DNA of 36,239 nucleotides from Reticulitermes lucifugus (GCA_026260175.1 JAKCWW010003271.1:1695-37933), one strand, 5' to 3'. Positions 8,681-19,684 are shown, counted from the stretch's first letter. Translations and numbers: made by a program. The notes: generated by a model from the sequence alone, not told the origin.

Positions 8681-11600
8681 GTAGGTGCACCTCTGCTGCT
8701 ATTGCTGATTCCCTTAAAAATCAGTATTTGTAGCTATTCTGTGAAAATGCAATGCTAACATATAGCCTTAAGCCAGTGATAATGATAGTTTTACATTGTG
8801 TATGCCATTAATACATTGTGTATGCCATTAACAATAGAAATCAAAATTAGATTTGACAGTATTAGATTCTGAGATGTAACGTGGATAGACATGTGCTCTT
8901 TTACATGCATTAACTTTGTGCATAGAACGCTTTATAGCTAAGGGCAATTAACAAGTATTAATTTAATTAGCAGCTTTTCATATTCAGCATAAATTTTGTC
9001 TGTGAAATTGTCACAACAAAGCAAGGTTATGTTATTTACTTTACACGTAGTTCTTAACTTACAGGTGGATGCAGTAACAGGAGAGACCATAACATTTTCT
9101 GATATTCTGACAAAAAGCCTCAGCATAGCTGAATGTCTTCATGTACGAGGTGTGACAGCGGGGGATGTAATAGGTATCTGCAGTGAGAACAGCCTCGACT
9201 CTATTTTGCCAGTCTTGGCTTCATACTATATAGGTGCTGTATGTGCGCCACTGAATCCAAGCTACACCACTCGTAAGTAATAACAAGAGTCTTGACAGGC
9301 GACTGGTCATGCGAAGACGGTGTTTGTGTCCAGTGTCTCAGAGACTCTGCAACACCGGGGGGTTGTTACTTATTGCATAAATCCCTGATGTTGGGGCTAG
9401 AGACAGTCTCTGAGACACTGAATATGGACTCTGTCTTCACACAGCTGATTGGCTAAGAATACTAAATTTCACTTAAATAATTTCATCAAAAACTAATCAT
9501 TTGCTGCTTCATTTTTTCTTGTTAGACCACAGTGTTCCTCCATGATTCAGCCTTTTGTGTTATGCAATGGCAAGAAATATTTAGTAGTAGTAGTAGTAGT
9601 AGTTATTGTTATAAAACAATAATACTTACCACCACCACTGCCTTTACCGTCATCCTGAATGACACCACTGCTGCATCCTTCTAAGTTGTTATTCACCTAT
9701 CACATACCAGTCAGATACTGTCAGTGCCAGACAAAGAACTCTGTACAAGTCTTCAGCTTGTTGATGTGTTCTCATCCCATTTATATGTCAACTGATCATT
9801 CTATTTCTGGAGGCCTTACCCACACCTTCCGTACTTGAGATCTTTGGTCTGTTGTTCACCATGGAATTCAGTCTGTTCTCAATCTATTTACATGTTTCCA
9901 AAGATTTTTATGTTTTATTCTTCTTTTCTCTGCCTCATAAGATACTGCAAGTGATAAGATTCACCCTGTAGTTAGCAAGGTGTTTAATATTATGTTCTGT
10001 TTAGTTCCTTCTGGTCTTAAAATGCAGGGTGATTTTTGGGGACATTCGACATGGGGGAAAAAGGAAAAGTTCCTCAAGAGGCGGGAAGCATGGTACTTAA
10101 TTCGTACCTTGATTTTATATCACAGTCTCTTTTCTTGTCTATTCTGTGGTAAATACATGTGTTTTTAATTATAAAAACAATACACAGTCCCTCAGTTTCT
10201 TTTACATACCATTATGTCTGCAGGTGAACTGCTGCATAGTGTCAACATATCTAAACCACGCATTATATTTTGCTCTGAAAGAGTACAGGAGTGCATGGAT
10301 GAAGTTGCACGTCAAGCTGGATTTGTGAAAGAAATTGTAACTTTTGGATTACCATTATCACATAAACAAACACCATTTATTAGTTTTCTGCGAGACAAAT
10401 CATGCAGCTTCGAACCACTGGATGTGAATTACAAGAATCTTACAGCTGCTATTCTCTGCTCCAGTGGAACAACTGGTCTACCAAAGGGAGTGATGCTTAC
10501 ACAAGAGAACATTTTGTGTATCTTTCAATATTCGTTGTAAGGATAAGTAACACTTTTATAAGATTAAACATTACTTTTAATAATTATGCATTTATATAAA
10601 GCTGAGGTGTGTACTAAAGCACTGTGATACTTATATCTTTAGAAAATTTTGTACTGAAACCTCACAGTCAGTATAGCGACTTGCTATGGGCTGGACGGTC
10701 CGGGGATCGAATGCTGGTGGGGGGCAAGATTTTCCGCAGCCACCCAGACCGGCCCTGGGGCCCACCCAGCCTCCTATACAGTGGGTACCGGGTCTCTTTC
10801 CCGAGGGTAAAACAGCTGGGGCGTGGAGTCGACCACCCACCCTCATCTAGTGCCAGGGTTAAAGAAAGAGTAGAGCTATACCTCTACTCCCCCTCTGGGC
10901 CTTCATGGCTCTTTCTAGGGAGAACTTTACCTTTACCTCAGGGGCATAGCTGGGAAGGGGAGGGGGGAGTGGTGCGGCTGCCCTAGACAGCTGAGTCTTT
11001 TAAGCGAAAAAAATGATTTTCAGCACTCTACAAATTTTAAATTACTGAGGCAAATATAAGGAAATCCAATAACTAATTGTGATTTTTTTAAAGTTCATAA
11101 TTTCTGCTAGGGGCAGCAATTGTTAATACTCACCCTGGGCTCCAAAAATCCTAGCTCTGCCACTGCTGAAATCTAACTCAGTCTTGTTAAGATGGAGCAG
11201 GTTTCTCTGAAAAGTTGGTACCCATCTACCGAGCCATACAGCATCATGTCTGAGAAGAATGTGAACTTGATAATCATTGCCATTCTCACATAGTGATGCT
11301 TCATGGGGAGGCTAGTCCACTCTTTTACACTGCAGATGGAGGCAGTAACTTTCTCAGAAACTGTAATAATTATATACGAAAGGATGCAGGTTCATACTCC
11401 AGAAGACCATAATGTTTGTCAGTTAGTTCATGTGTGCTGCATTTTCTGTCAAAACTTTCCACTCTGTGATGTGAATGTCATGACAAAAATATGATGATGC
11501 TGTTTGACACAATTCTAGGAACTGAATGGGTTCTGCCCAGTGGCATCCTATATCCACCTCCACCATGTGCCATTATATTGATTAGCAATTTACTTCTGTT

Positions 11601-14600
11601 GTTAAGTGAATTATTGTTAATGCAATGTTTTACATTTGTACTGATGTTTGAACTGCCACATCTTTAAACGAAAATCCTGTTTTATTTGCAGGAATTCCAC
11701 ATTTAATTCATTGTCTGAGGAAGTAATTCTGTTGGTGCTGCCCATGTTTCATGCCTTTGGCTTTGTGTTCCAGCTGGTTACAATTTCTGATGGGGCAAAG
11801 GTTATAGTCATGCCTAAATTTGAAGAAAAATTATTTTTACGAAGTATACAAACTCACAAGGTAAGAATAAAATAGCTGTATGTAGAATTAAAACCTGGTT
11901 GTCAGTTTTAATATTGATGCAGGATGCACATATGAAATATGGATCAGTCAGATAATCTTGTGTTAGGATGTCAGTCATAATTGGCAAGGAAGAGGGAATT
12001 TCAATATTACTTTCCAGAAATTAAAATAAGTGGGCACGACAGAGACAGATCATAGAGGACTGTTCGTTAAATTAATTTATATATGTTTTGCCGAAATCAT
12101 AAATTTTCGTCAGTTGAAGCACAAATCTGTGTAAAGTGAATTGTATCCAAGTATCAAGTGAGTACACTGTTGTAGAACATTCTCTGTCTTCTTATATGAA
12201 AACAAACATAATTGGTAGAAGTGTCCTTAAGAACAAAATATGTAGTTTGTAGTGTACTAGAACAAATGACAAATATATTTGACACGAGCTTAACATACAC
12301 TTAATGAAGCTTTAAAGTTATGGTGTGGTCGACATTGCTTTGTGAGTGAGCTGTTGATCACATTGATACACTGGATGTCTAATGACAGAAGTTAATTAAC
12401 CCTTTAGAGCACAGTGGGTACTATATGCATCACCTGATTTAACATTAAAAGAACTCTGCGTTTTGCCCACACAGTGTATTTATTTGTTCGATGATACACA
12501 GTGATTATTTCCCTAAACAGCATTATGCTGCTGATCTCTGTGATATACACACAGTATCTTCTGTTTTAAGTAGGAACTTAATTTTCAGGTATTTAGATTT
12601 ATTTCACATCTGGAAAGGTTAAAGAGACTCTGTCTTGTAGAGTTTCAGGGTTGTGAGGAAGGTGAGCTGCTTATGTTCATATGAATGTTACAATAAATTG
12701 ATAATAAGGTCTGCAGGTAAGTTAGATATCTGTCTGTCCCTCTCATCACTTTACACATGTATTACATTAAATCTCCAAGGTCTCATATTTCAATTTGTGC
12801 TTGTTTATGAACATTGTGTTCTGACAGTTGCCTATATTTTTGTTTATGCAGTTAGCAGCTGACTTCTTTTGTAATGCTTTTTATTGTAAGATTATCTTCA
12901 TATACTTTGTGCATTGTCTGGTGTTTCAAAATTAATAAAGTAATAAAAAATAAATAATAAAGGAAGCACTACTTTTTTGGGAGAGGATTGGTCCCAGTCT
13001 TCAGGTTGAAATAATAAGACTTAGTCAGTTGGGCCTGATAAGCAAAATGACTCTCACCCTCTCAACAAAGTCCAAGAACTTAATAATCTTACACGGGAAA
13101 TATGTTCTGTTTTAGGTTACGTTTCTGCCTTTGGTACCTTCCCTTGTTGTATTCTTGGCAAAAGCAAAAATTGTAGACGAGTATGATTTATCAAGCGTGC
13201 GTGCCATTAAATGTGGTGCTGCTCCTTTGAGTGAAGCAATTGAGACACTTGTAACAAAGAGACTAGTAGGAGTGGACTCAGTTACACAAGGCTATGGCCT
13301 GACAGAAACAACACTCACTGTCACTACCATGCCATTGAGTGAAAACAGGAGAGGTTCTGTTGGAATGTTGGTACCAGGAATGCAATGCAAGGTAAATAAT
13401 CCCTTGATAACAAGCAAGACAAGGTAAGACTGAGCCCTCCTCACAGCAAGTACTTGTAATTTTCTTGGAATAAGATCTTGGACTGTCATTCAGAAGGTTG
13501 TGTGTTTGGTACCTGATCTATGTGAAAATTATTCCACACAAACACACTCATTGACACTGCCTTCTTGATCAGTGTCAGAACTTTGGGAATGTGAAGAATT
13601 CCAGGTACCCTACTGTTATCCAGTTTTCACATTCAGTTGTAGGTTGTGTCTGTTACCATAATCACCATATAATTGGTAAAAAAGTAAGTAAAGTTGCCAC
13701 TGTTCATGCTATGAAGGCATATACGGGGAGTGGAAGTATGGTTTGACTCATTCTTAACCTTGGCACTAGATGGGACTTAATGTCTTTGGCTGTTTACCCC
13801 AGGAAAGAAATCTGGTGCCACTGATTAGGAGGCACGGTGGGCCCCGTAGCCGGTCTGAACATTTTGGAGAAGAGAAAAAAACTCTTGCCTCTGTTGGGAT
13901 TCGAACCATGGATCATCCAGCCTGTAGCTTAGCCACTATATTGACAACACTATCCAAGCTCCTACCCTATCACGGGGGGTAACAGAATCCATAAATGGGT
14001 ACCATTTGCATTATTCCTATCGGCCCATACCACAGTTCTAAGTATCTACATTCCTTGTCACATCCTCGTCCTAACTACTGCAAGCTTGAAATGTTGGTAT
14101 GCACATCCAAGATTACATGGTGTCACAACCCAGAAGATCACAGTCTGAATTGTAACTGTCCTTGCCATCAGTTGTGGTATGCTGAGTGTCTGCATGATCC
14201 AGGACCAGATGATGTATCAGTCTTGAATGCAGGATGATGAGTGTGTTTCCCAGGGCAGTTTTGGTTTAATCTCAGGGCCACTTTCGCATTGAATAGGTTC
14301 ACAGAGAAGGAGCAGAAGCATGTGAAATGATGTGGACAACTTGTATAGGGTTTCTAAGTTGCATGTAATGTGGACTTCCATGAAGGTCTCTCTCAACAAT
14401 AAAGTTAATTCCTTTCTTGTAAGAGAGTAGAGTCAAGAATGGTTAGTCCAGGGATCTTTGTCTTGTGTAAACACATTTCTTTTGGTTTACTGTTATTCAC
14501 TCAAATCACTTAATCAACTCGGTGAATCATTCTTTTTGATTGTTTAAGTAAGTGTGGCTTCCTGTCCCATAATTTTGTCTGTTATTTATGTGAATTAAGT

Positions 14601-17578
14601 AACAAAAATTTCTAACATAGAAAACATTGGGGGTGTGGCTGAAGGTGGTACATATGATAATAATAGAAGGCAAATTGTGTCGGAAGAGCCAATACAGAAA
14701 TTGACAAAGAGACAATTGGCTTTCTTTGTCTGACAATGATTAATTATGTAACACATATCAATCAATGCTCCATACTTTGCAGTAGGTCATTTGCTAAGAA
14801 ACTATAGTAGGTTTGATGAATAATAAACTCTTCCTTACATGTTTCCAAATGTTTTGTTATATAATTCCAGAACACGTGTTGAGGCTGTTGGGCTGCAGAA
14901 CCGGGAAGTTGGTGTTGATTAAAATGTTTGTAGGTTTGTTTAGATGCTGTCAGTAACTGAGACTACACCTTGTGTAAGGGTAGGATGATTTATGAATGAT
15001 GAACTGGAAACAATTTGGATGGAAGCAGCTGTGGTGTAATCAAGCTACTATACAGGGCAGGGATGGAGACTTTTAAGGGCCCTGGGTAGCTGCCTGGCTG
15101 GCCTGCCTCTTACTCCAACCCTACTTCTGTACTGACATTTGTCTGGATGGGCTGAGGAAGTCCACAAAAGTCCCCAGTCAGAATAGCGAATGACCCAGCC
15201 AAGACTTGAACAAGGAATCTCTAAAATACAAGTCTTAAAGTGTTACTGCCAGACATGTTCAGTTTATTGATGAACTGTTGATTTATATAACAGTGAAAAT
15301 CTTTTATCTGTTTGGGGCAGGGTTTGCCTGAGAAATGTGGGCTCCTTGGGCATGTTAATAATTTGGTGCCCCAGGCAGACTAATAATTTGGTGCCCCTTA
15401 AAACTGATGTTCTTTAAACTTTCGTGGCCTAGGACAGGGTTGGCAAAAATTCTGAGGGCACGTGCCCAAATTGTGGACAATTTTCGGAGAAATCGTTGTG
15501 ATGTGGAAACCTGAGTTTACTAGCACCATATATTCCAGTGATGTCTTAGTGCCCCTTATAGGTTGGCGCCTGAGGCAGCTGCCTGGCTGGCCTGCCCCTT
15601 ATTCCGACCCTGCTATAGGGAAGACCCCTGCACTGTGTAGTTAAATGGTTGCAGTTTATGTGATTTTTACACCTGTGTTATAAAGGTTGTGGATTTAGAA
15701 ACTGGAAAAAACGTGGGACCCAATGAAAGAGGAGAATTATGTTTCAAAGGCCCTCAGATCATGAAAGGGTATTGTGGAGATTCACAGGCTACAACAGCAA
15801 GCTTTGACTCCGATGGTTTTCTTCACACTGGAGATGTGGGTTATTATGATGAAGATGGTTTCTTTTATATTGTTGACAGGGTGAAGGAACTAATCAAATA
15901 CAAAGGATATCAGGTAGGCAGTATCATTTATTCCCAAAAGAACAGCAATAAAAACATTTTCACATCATTGTAAGACATATTTATTTTATGTTATTATTTC
16001 AAGTATTGCGCTTGCACACATTCATGATAATTCATCAAGAACATTCCACATGTCAGAAATGTAATGCAATTAATGTGGAGATTCAAATGGAAATTCAGGC
16101 TTAAAATAGCTTAAAACTGAGGTGTACATGTTATTGTCCATTTTGATATGAAACATCATTTCAGTGGCAACATTATATTTAGTGTAATTGATTTATAATA
16201 AGGCTTGTTTTTAAATGAAATTATACAGCTTCCTGGCTTCTCATTGCAGAGGCCCAGGTTAGTCCTTGGCTAGTCGATGTGGGATTTGTTGGGGACAAAG
16301 AGCAGTGGGACAGTTTCTTCTCCAAGTACTTTAGTTTCCCCTGTCAATATCATTACATCACTGTTCTATACTCGTCTTTGATTCATCTACCACCAGTGCT
16401 CTATCATCGTAGCAACTGACAGCACTGTTAACCTTTAAGGGATGAAGGGGATGCTGTTCTCCATTGTGCATTTAAATTGGACAGTGGTTGCAGCAGCATA
16501 TGGCTGTATGCTGAAGTTTAAATAAAACATTTCTTTCTGTACAGTACATGAGGTAATGTTTAAGATGTCCTCAAGATAAATATCATCAGTGTTCATTATG
16601 ACCTTTTGTTGTGCTTCTTTGGCTTCATATAGTGAACTATCTGAAAAGTGGGCAAAGTGAGATTTAGGGTTCTAACACTAGTCAGAGTCTTCCAAGATGT
16701 GACAGCCTGTAGGCGGCAGGTTCTTCTGAAACTTTGGTACACCTCTACCAGACTACACAGCATCACATTTGAGAAGACAGAAAGCTTCAAAGTGGGCATC
16801 AGATGAATTTAGATACAGGAAGTAACAAAATTAAATGTTATGGTATGATCCTGACCAACTGTAAAAGGGGAATATTCTCTAGATGCTTTGTAGAGCCTGA
16901 AGAATCCATGTAGGCTAGAGGAAATTTAAAAAGTCAATGTAGAAGTCATGAAGCTGTAGTGTTAGTCCTACTTTCCTGTGATGGGTTGTTTTGAGTGCAG
17001 TATTTTACAAGCTGCGCATGAATGTTATGCAAACAGTACACTGTTTTAGATATGTGCTGTGTTTCTGCGTATGGTTGTCTAAGAACTGCTGCTACCTTAG
17101 CTGCACACAGTGAATAAGTCCTGTATCAGCATTTAATGGATTTAGGTTCCACCAGCTGAACTGGAAGCAGTCTTGCTAACCCACCCTGCTGTTAAGGATG
17201 CAGGAGTCATTGGTGTTCCTGATGAAGCAGCAGGTGAATTACCTTTGGCTTTTGTAGTGAAACAACCTAAAGCAAGTGTCACCAAAGAAGAACTCATTAC
17301 ATATGTGGCAGGTTAGATATGTTTGAAATTTAATGGATGATGATGAAAATGATATGAGAAAGTTCCATTGAATTCAGTTACTATGCTATACAGTATTCTC
17401 TTTATTTTAATCATTGACATTGTGCCACAAATCTGTTTATTTCTGCACTGTTACAGGACAAGTATCTCCACAGAAGAGACTTCATGGTGGACTCATATTT
17501 GTTGAGTCCATTCCAAGGACACATAGCGGAAAAATCTTAAGAAGGGACCTGAAAATTTTGTTAAAGTCTATGTTGTGA
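8567..17578 (+). CDS. 4-coumarate-CoA ligase-like / luciferase-like acyl-CoA synthetase, eight exons, complete
   Basis: An adenylate-forming (ANL superfamily) enzyme expected to activate a carboxylic acid with ATP and pass it to CoA; the substrate cannot be told from sequence. Eight exons join in phase to 531 residues, the usual length for this family. Motifs in order: P-loop [10 protein letters not shown] (187-196); PMFHAFG (229-235); CGAAPL (301-306); QGYGLTETT (326-334); [12 protein letters not shown] (407-418) with the ribose-binding Asp410; hinge [13 protein letters not shown] (424-436) with Lys431 at the thioester-step position; PAELE (439-443); and [12 protein letters not shown] (510-521) with the catalytic Lys517. 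The C-terminus is SML, a weaker variant of the peroxisomal SKL signal, so peroxisomal location is plausible but not certain. It is related to beetle luciferases, but family membership alone gives no reason to expect light production. No frameshift or missing catalytic residue is seen, so the gene looks functional. Confidence 0.95.
9065..9272 (+). CDS. Acyl-CoA synthetase-like, exon 2 (residues 39-107)
   Basis: Acceptor TTAACTTACAG before 9065; donor C|GTAAGT at 9273. It enters in phase 0 and leaves one base of the next codon. GETITFSDI and [11 protein letters not shown] are typical of the N-terminal domain, and the exon ends in LNPSYTT. Confidence 0.92.
9311..9440. repeat. Inverted repeat in intron 2
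   Basis: A perfect 16-bp core (CAGTGTCTCAGAGACT at 9331-9346, its complement at 9405-9420) is flanked by weaker pairing (GCGAAGAC against GTCTTCAC). The loop is about 58 bp. The outer sequence resembles a short transposon end, but no target duplication is clear. Confidence 0.6.
9582..9603. repeat. (TAG)n microsatellite in intron 2
   Basis: Seven TAG units in a row. The rest of intron 2 (9441-10223) shows no recognisable element. Confidence 0.85.
10224..10536 (+). CDS. Acyl-CoA synthetase-like, exon 3 (residues 108-212)
   Basis: Acceptor ATTATGTCTGCAG; the first two bases complete the Arg codon of TT-RELLHSV. It contains SKPRIIFCS and the ATP-binding loop [11 protein letters not shown] chose the donor TTCGTT|GTAAGG at 10537 because it avoids the in-frame stop at 10538 and leaves two bases that join exon 4 in frame. 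Confidence 0.92.
10664..10938 (+). repeat. SINE family B, copy 2 (intron 3)
   Basis: Same order as copy 1 but on the plus strand: GTATAGCGACTTGCTATGGG, GGGGATCGAATGC, GGCCCTGGGG, GACCACCCACC, CTCTACTCCCCCTCTGGGCC, then a TTTACCTTTACC tail. The tRNA-like head is truncated at its 5' end. Confidence 0.8.
10939..11165. mobile_element. hAT-type MITE adjoining the SINE tail (intron 3)
   Basis: The left end CAGGGGCATAGCTGGGA and the inverted right end CAGTGGCAGAGCTAGGA match at 14 of 17 places, with the CAG...CTG ends common in hAT elements. The interior of about 190 bp is non-coding. It starts exactly at the end of the SINE tail. No 8-bp target duplication is evident, so the insertion is old or the borders have drifted. 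Confidence 0.65.
11205..11296 (-). mobile_element. Foldback MITE M1, right-half remnant (intron 3)
   Basis: GGTACCCATCTACC, CATACAGCATCATGTCTGAG and a terminal ATTGCCATTCTCAC match the right half of the full M1 copy at 24516-24705. The left half is gone. Confidence 0.5.
11692..11860 (+). CDS. Acyl-CoA synthetase-like, exon 4 (residues 212-268)
   Basis: Acceptor TTTTATTTGCAG; donor AAG|GTAAGA at 11861. Its first base completes Leu212. It carries [10 protein letters not shown], including the conserved His232 equivalent to the active-site His of luciferases. It leaves in phase 0. Confidence 0.95.
11861..13115. other. Intron 4, no element recognised
   Basis: AT-rich intron of 1255 bp between a GTAAGA donor and a GTTCTGTTTTAG acceptor. 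I see no repeat family member from elsewhere in the window and no embedded gene. Confidence 0.6.
13116..13391 (+). CDS. Acyl-CoA synthetase-like, exon 5 (residues 269-360)
   Basis: Begins [10 protein letters not shown] and includes [10 protein letters not shown] and the adenine-binding motif QGYGLTETT. It ends PGMQCK before donor GTAAAT at 13392. Exactly 92 codons, phase 0 at both ends. Confidence 0.95.
13681..13970 (-). repeat. SINE family B, copy 3 (intron 5)
   Basis: Minus-strand copy: GTAAAGTTG, TGAAGGCATATA, TTCTTAACCTTGGCACTAGA, GGATTCGAACC (box B complement) and a degraded head at CACTATATTGACAACACT. More diverged than copies 1 and 2. Confidence 0.7.
15055..15620. mobile_element. hAT-like ends, duplicated (intron 5)
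   Basis: GCTGCCTGGCTGGCCTGCC occurs twice, at about 15090 and about 15579, each followed by (T)CTTA(C/T)TCC(A/G)ACCCT. Read on the minus strand the second copy begins CAGGGTCGGAATAAGGGGCA, the form of a hAT terminal repeat. The DNA between contains two TAATAATTTGGTGCCCC repeats. It may be two insertions of one family or a rearranged one; no coding part remains. The rest of intron 5 is unremarkable. Confidence 0.5.
15686..15913 (+). CDS. Acyl-CoA synthetase-like, exon 6 (residues 361-436)
   Basis: Acceptor GTTATAAAG (weak pyrimidine tract) and donor CAG|GTAGGC at 15914. It holds GERGELC-type and MKGY segments, [12 protein letters not shown] and [13 protein letters not shown], so it covers the hinge between the large and small domains. 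Phase 0 at both ends, 76 codons. Confidence 0.95.
16240..16400 (+). repeat. SINE-like repeat (family C) in intron 6
   Basis: TTTCCCC..TCA..ATCA, CTGTTCTATACTC, TTGATTCATCTACCACC matches the segment at 33661-33720 (CTCCATACTC, TTTCATCTGCCACC). The 33.5-kb copy has tRNA-like boxes at its head; this one has lost them. Confidence 0.45.
16655..16790. mobile_element. Foldback MITE M1, nearly full but diverged (intron 6)
   Basis: Left end GATTTAGGGTTCTAACACTAG, then CCAAGATGTGACAGCCTGTA, CTTTGGTACACCTCTACC and CTACACAGCATCACATTTGA. The order matches the full M1 copy; the terminal right repeat is mostly lost. Confidence 0.55.
17146..17311 (+). CDS. Acyl-CoA synthetase-like, exon 7 (residues 437-491)
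   Basis: Acceptor ATGGATTTAG; starts [16 protein letters not shown] and includes [20 protein letters not shown], the C-terminal domain core. Donor GTTAGA at 17312. One base is left over, completed as Gly492 by exon 8. Confidence 0.95.
17457..17578 (+). CDS. Acyl-CoA synthetase-like, exon 8 and stop (residues 492-531)
   Basis: Acceptor CACTGTTACAG after a 145-bp intron. It carries [12 protein letters not shown] with the catalytic Lys517 and ends KSML followed by TGA at 17576-17578. Confidence 0.95.
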
Positions 17579-17838
17579 TTGTATCAAAACAGTGTAGCAT
17601 GTGTCAGTAGGTAACTGATCACACCACACTGTGGGCTGTTATTTGATATATGCAAAGTTCTTTCAAAATGGTCCTGTGTTTCTGAAATATTACCTTTTCA
17701 CTTAATGCGTGCTGTTCACTTATTTGTGTTACTATTGCATGTGATTGACTAATGAATTATATGGAGCAGTCTGTTTTGAGAACCCAGTATTTCCTTTTAT
17801 GGTACCCAAAGCTTCATTACTGTGCTGTCAAGAGCCTG

Positions 17839-17990
17839 CCACTGGACCCCATTCTGTGCCAGATGAATCCATTCCACAACCTAATACCATATTTCTTTAA
17901 GATCATTTTCTTTATGCCTAGGTCCCTGTATATCCACCTACAGATCCCATGACAAAATTCTGCATAAATTTCACTGTGTACCTGAACTCC
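17839..17990 (+). repeat. Unclassified dispersed repeat (copy 2), in the 3' UTR
   Basis: Parallels 5336-5570 over CCAGATGAATCCATTCCACA and TTTCTTTAAGATCATTTT. It lies between the enzyme's stop and its likely polyadenylation site, so it is probably part of the transcript's 3' UTR. Confidence 0.4.
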
Positions 17991-18326
17991 TTTTTCATTC
18001 ATATTTTGTAAATTTTCATGTTTCTTTGACAAAGAAATCTCAAAGTAGATGCTCTTTGGTGCTCTGTGTAGACAATGAAATGTAGCTATCTTATTACAGA
18101 TGTAAATGTGGTGATTTCCAGTCCAGGATTGGAGTCTTGTGTTTTTCTGTAGAGTAATTTGGAGTAATGGGGTGACTGGTTCCAATTTTATGTGAACAGT
18201 TGTCATAAATTCAGAGTAAGGCTTGTGAGTTTCTCTTATGTAGTAGAAGAAGCATGAACGCTGGGTAATTTGTGTGACAATATATTGCAAGTATCTGATT
18301 TCATATAGCCATAATGTTGTGCTATG

Positions 18327-18332
18327 AATAAA
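18327..18332 (+). terminator. Candidate polyadenylation signal of the enzyme gene
   Basis: AATAAA 749 bases after the stop codon; I see no earlier AATAAA on this strand. This implies a 3' UTR of roughly 0.75 kb. Confidence 0.5.
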
Positions 18333-18349
18333 GGAACACAGCATGCTGA

Positions 18350-19125
18350 GTCATCAGCCTATCGTATCTGCCTGTTGTGAACGTATCGTATCGTTATTGT
18401 GTTGTCTTAAGTGTGTGAGGTCCCATTTGAAAGAACGGGTAGAGTTTTGTCATAAGCTAACTGTATCGCCACTGTATCTTAAGTGGTGTCAAGTGTGAGA
18501 GCCCTCTTAGAGTATTGCCAGACAGAAGAGTGAAGGAGCAGGCTAAAAGTGACAGCCAGACCGACTGGTAAGCTGCAAGAACAAGCAAGCAACAGGCAAA
18601 AGCTTGGTGAATCTTATTTTGGTATCCTGTCCATGAAAGGGCACCATCAAAGTTGCATGGCTGTGCTATGCTGCTAGAAAATTCAAAAGCAAAATATTGT
18701 TTTCTGTTAGAAAGAGATGTGGTTTTCACCCAATTAATGAATTATGAAATGTGGGGAATTTCATATTGATTGGTAGCTTTGGAATCAGCCAGAGTATTTT
18801 TGAGAATACTTGATAATGCCTGTGGAAACTTTTGTCTTCATACTAAGTAGAATCAATCGCCAACTTCAAAAGCAATGAACTACAGACAGCCCATTTTACC
18901 TGCTGAGAGACTGGTTACAATAACATAAGATTTTATGTCATTCTTTATTACTTTACATTATTACATTACAAAACACATGAAATTTTCAGAAATTACAAGC
19001 TAGTGAATGTAACATCATTTGAACTGGCATGTTGCAGAGTGAATGTGTGATGTACTGAAAATTACTGCCCAGTGGATAACATCTGTTGTGGATGTGATGA
19101 CACAGGCTATTACTTTCTCTTGTTT
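18350..19125. other. Intergenic, nothing recognised
   Basis: AT-rich DNA after the enzyme gene. The two pieces CGTATCGTATCGTTATTGTG and TAACTGTATCGCCACTGTAT look loosely repeated, but no known element is visible. Confidence 0.5.
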
Positions 19126-19660
19126 TCTAGAATAGAGGTCCAGAATTATTGCCTGTATTTTTGTTATGGCCTACAGTTTTGCCAGTGTTGTGAACATTTT
19201 GATATATGACATTAGACTTAAAAAATCATTTGGATTTTCAGGTTCTTCATCAGAAATCAATTTAACACTTTCAGTTTTGCCCACTCCAGTGGCAAAAACT
19301 CGCTTCCATTGTCATCAAATTTTCGTTCTTTTTTTGTCTCCTACATGAAGAAATACTTGTCATATTTTTCAGCAGTGTGTTTGGAGACTGTACTGGTAAG
19401 GACTGTGACATTTCGAAGTTATCGTTACAGTTCTGAATTTCAGTTTTGTCATCATCACTGTCATAATCCTCAACATTGCTCTCTGCTAACACCATAGCAG
19501 TGCTGCTTACCGAATTTCCTTTCATCTGACCGGGGGACACAGTCTCTTTGAATTATATCAGTTAAAAACATTGCAATTTGTTTGCACAGTTTGTTCACTG
19601 CATCCAGACCTGGAAGGTGGCATTTTCTTTACCTCTTGTCTGTATGTATGTATGTATTGG
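19125..19660 (-). pseudogene. MADF/BESS-like protein remnant
   Basis: The minus strand has QEVKKMPPSRSGCS (about 19600-19645), like the end of a MADF DNA-binding domain. Then, in another frame, comes an acidic linker with DYDSDDD and serine-rich parts (to about 19300), and finally PNDFLSLMSYIKMFTTLAKL (about 19170-19230), like a BESS motif, followed by AITKIQAIILDLYSR. MADF/BESS proteins are insect transcription factors and also companions of Harbinger-type transposases. Frameshifts and stops between the pieces mark a pseudogene. It directly follows the hAT remnant on the same strand. Confidence 0.4.
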
Positions 19661-19684
19661 TCCTTCAAGGACTTCTGCTTTATT

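Noticed and set aside
9065..9272. Beetle-type bioluminescent luciferase
   Set aside because: The gene shares the fold and motifs, but most insect members of this family are acyl-CoA synthetases. Light production cannot be claimed from motifs alone.
10537..10550. In-frame stop after YSL in exon 3 as evidence of a pseudogene
   Set aside because: The stop lies just beyond a GTAAGG donor that joins exon 4 in the correct phase, so it is intronic.
10624..10986. 120-codon plus-strand open frame
   Set aside because: It falls almost wholly on a SINE B copy and the start of the adjoining MITE. Similar frames on other SINE B copies show it is a repeat artefact.
15462..15644. 60-codon open frame before exon 6
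   Set aside because: It lies in a duplicated hAT-like block inside intron 5 and does not continue the enzyme sequence.
17817..18344. Longest open frame in the window (175 codons, minus strand)
   Set aside because: It lies antisense over the enzyme's 3' UTR and overlaps a dispersed repeat. No domain, signal peptide or splice context is visible, so it is most likely a chance frame.
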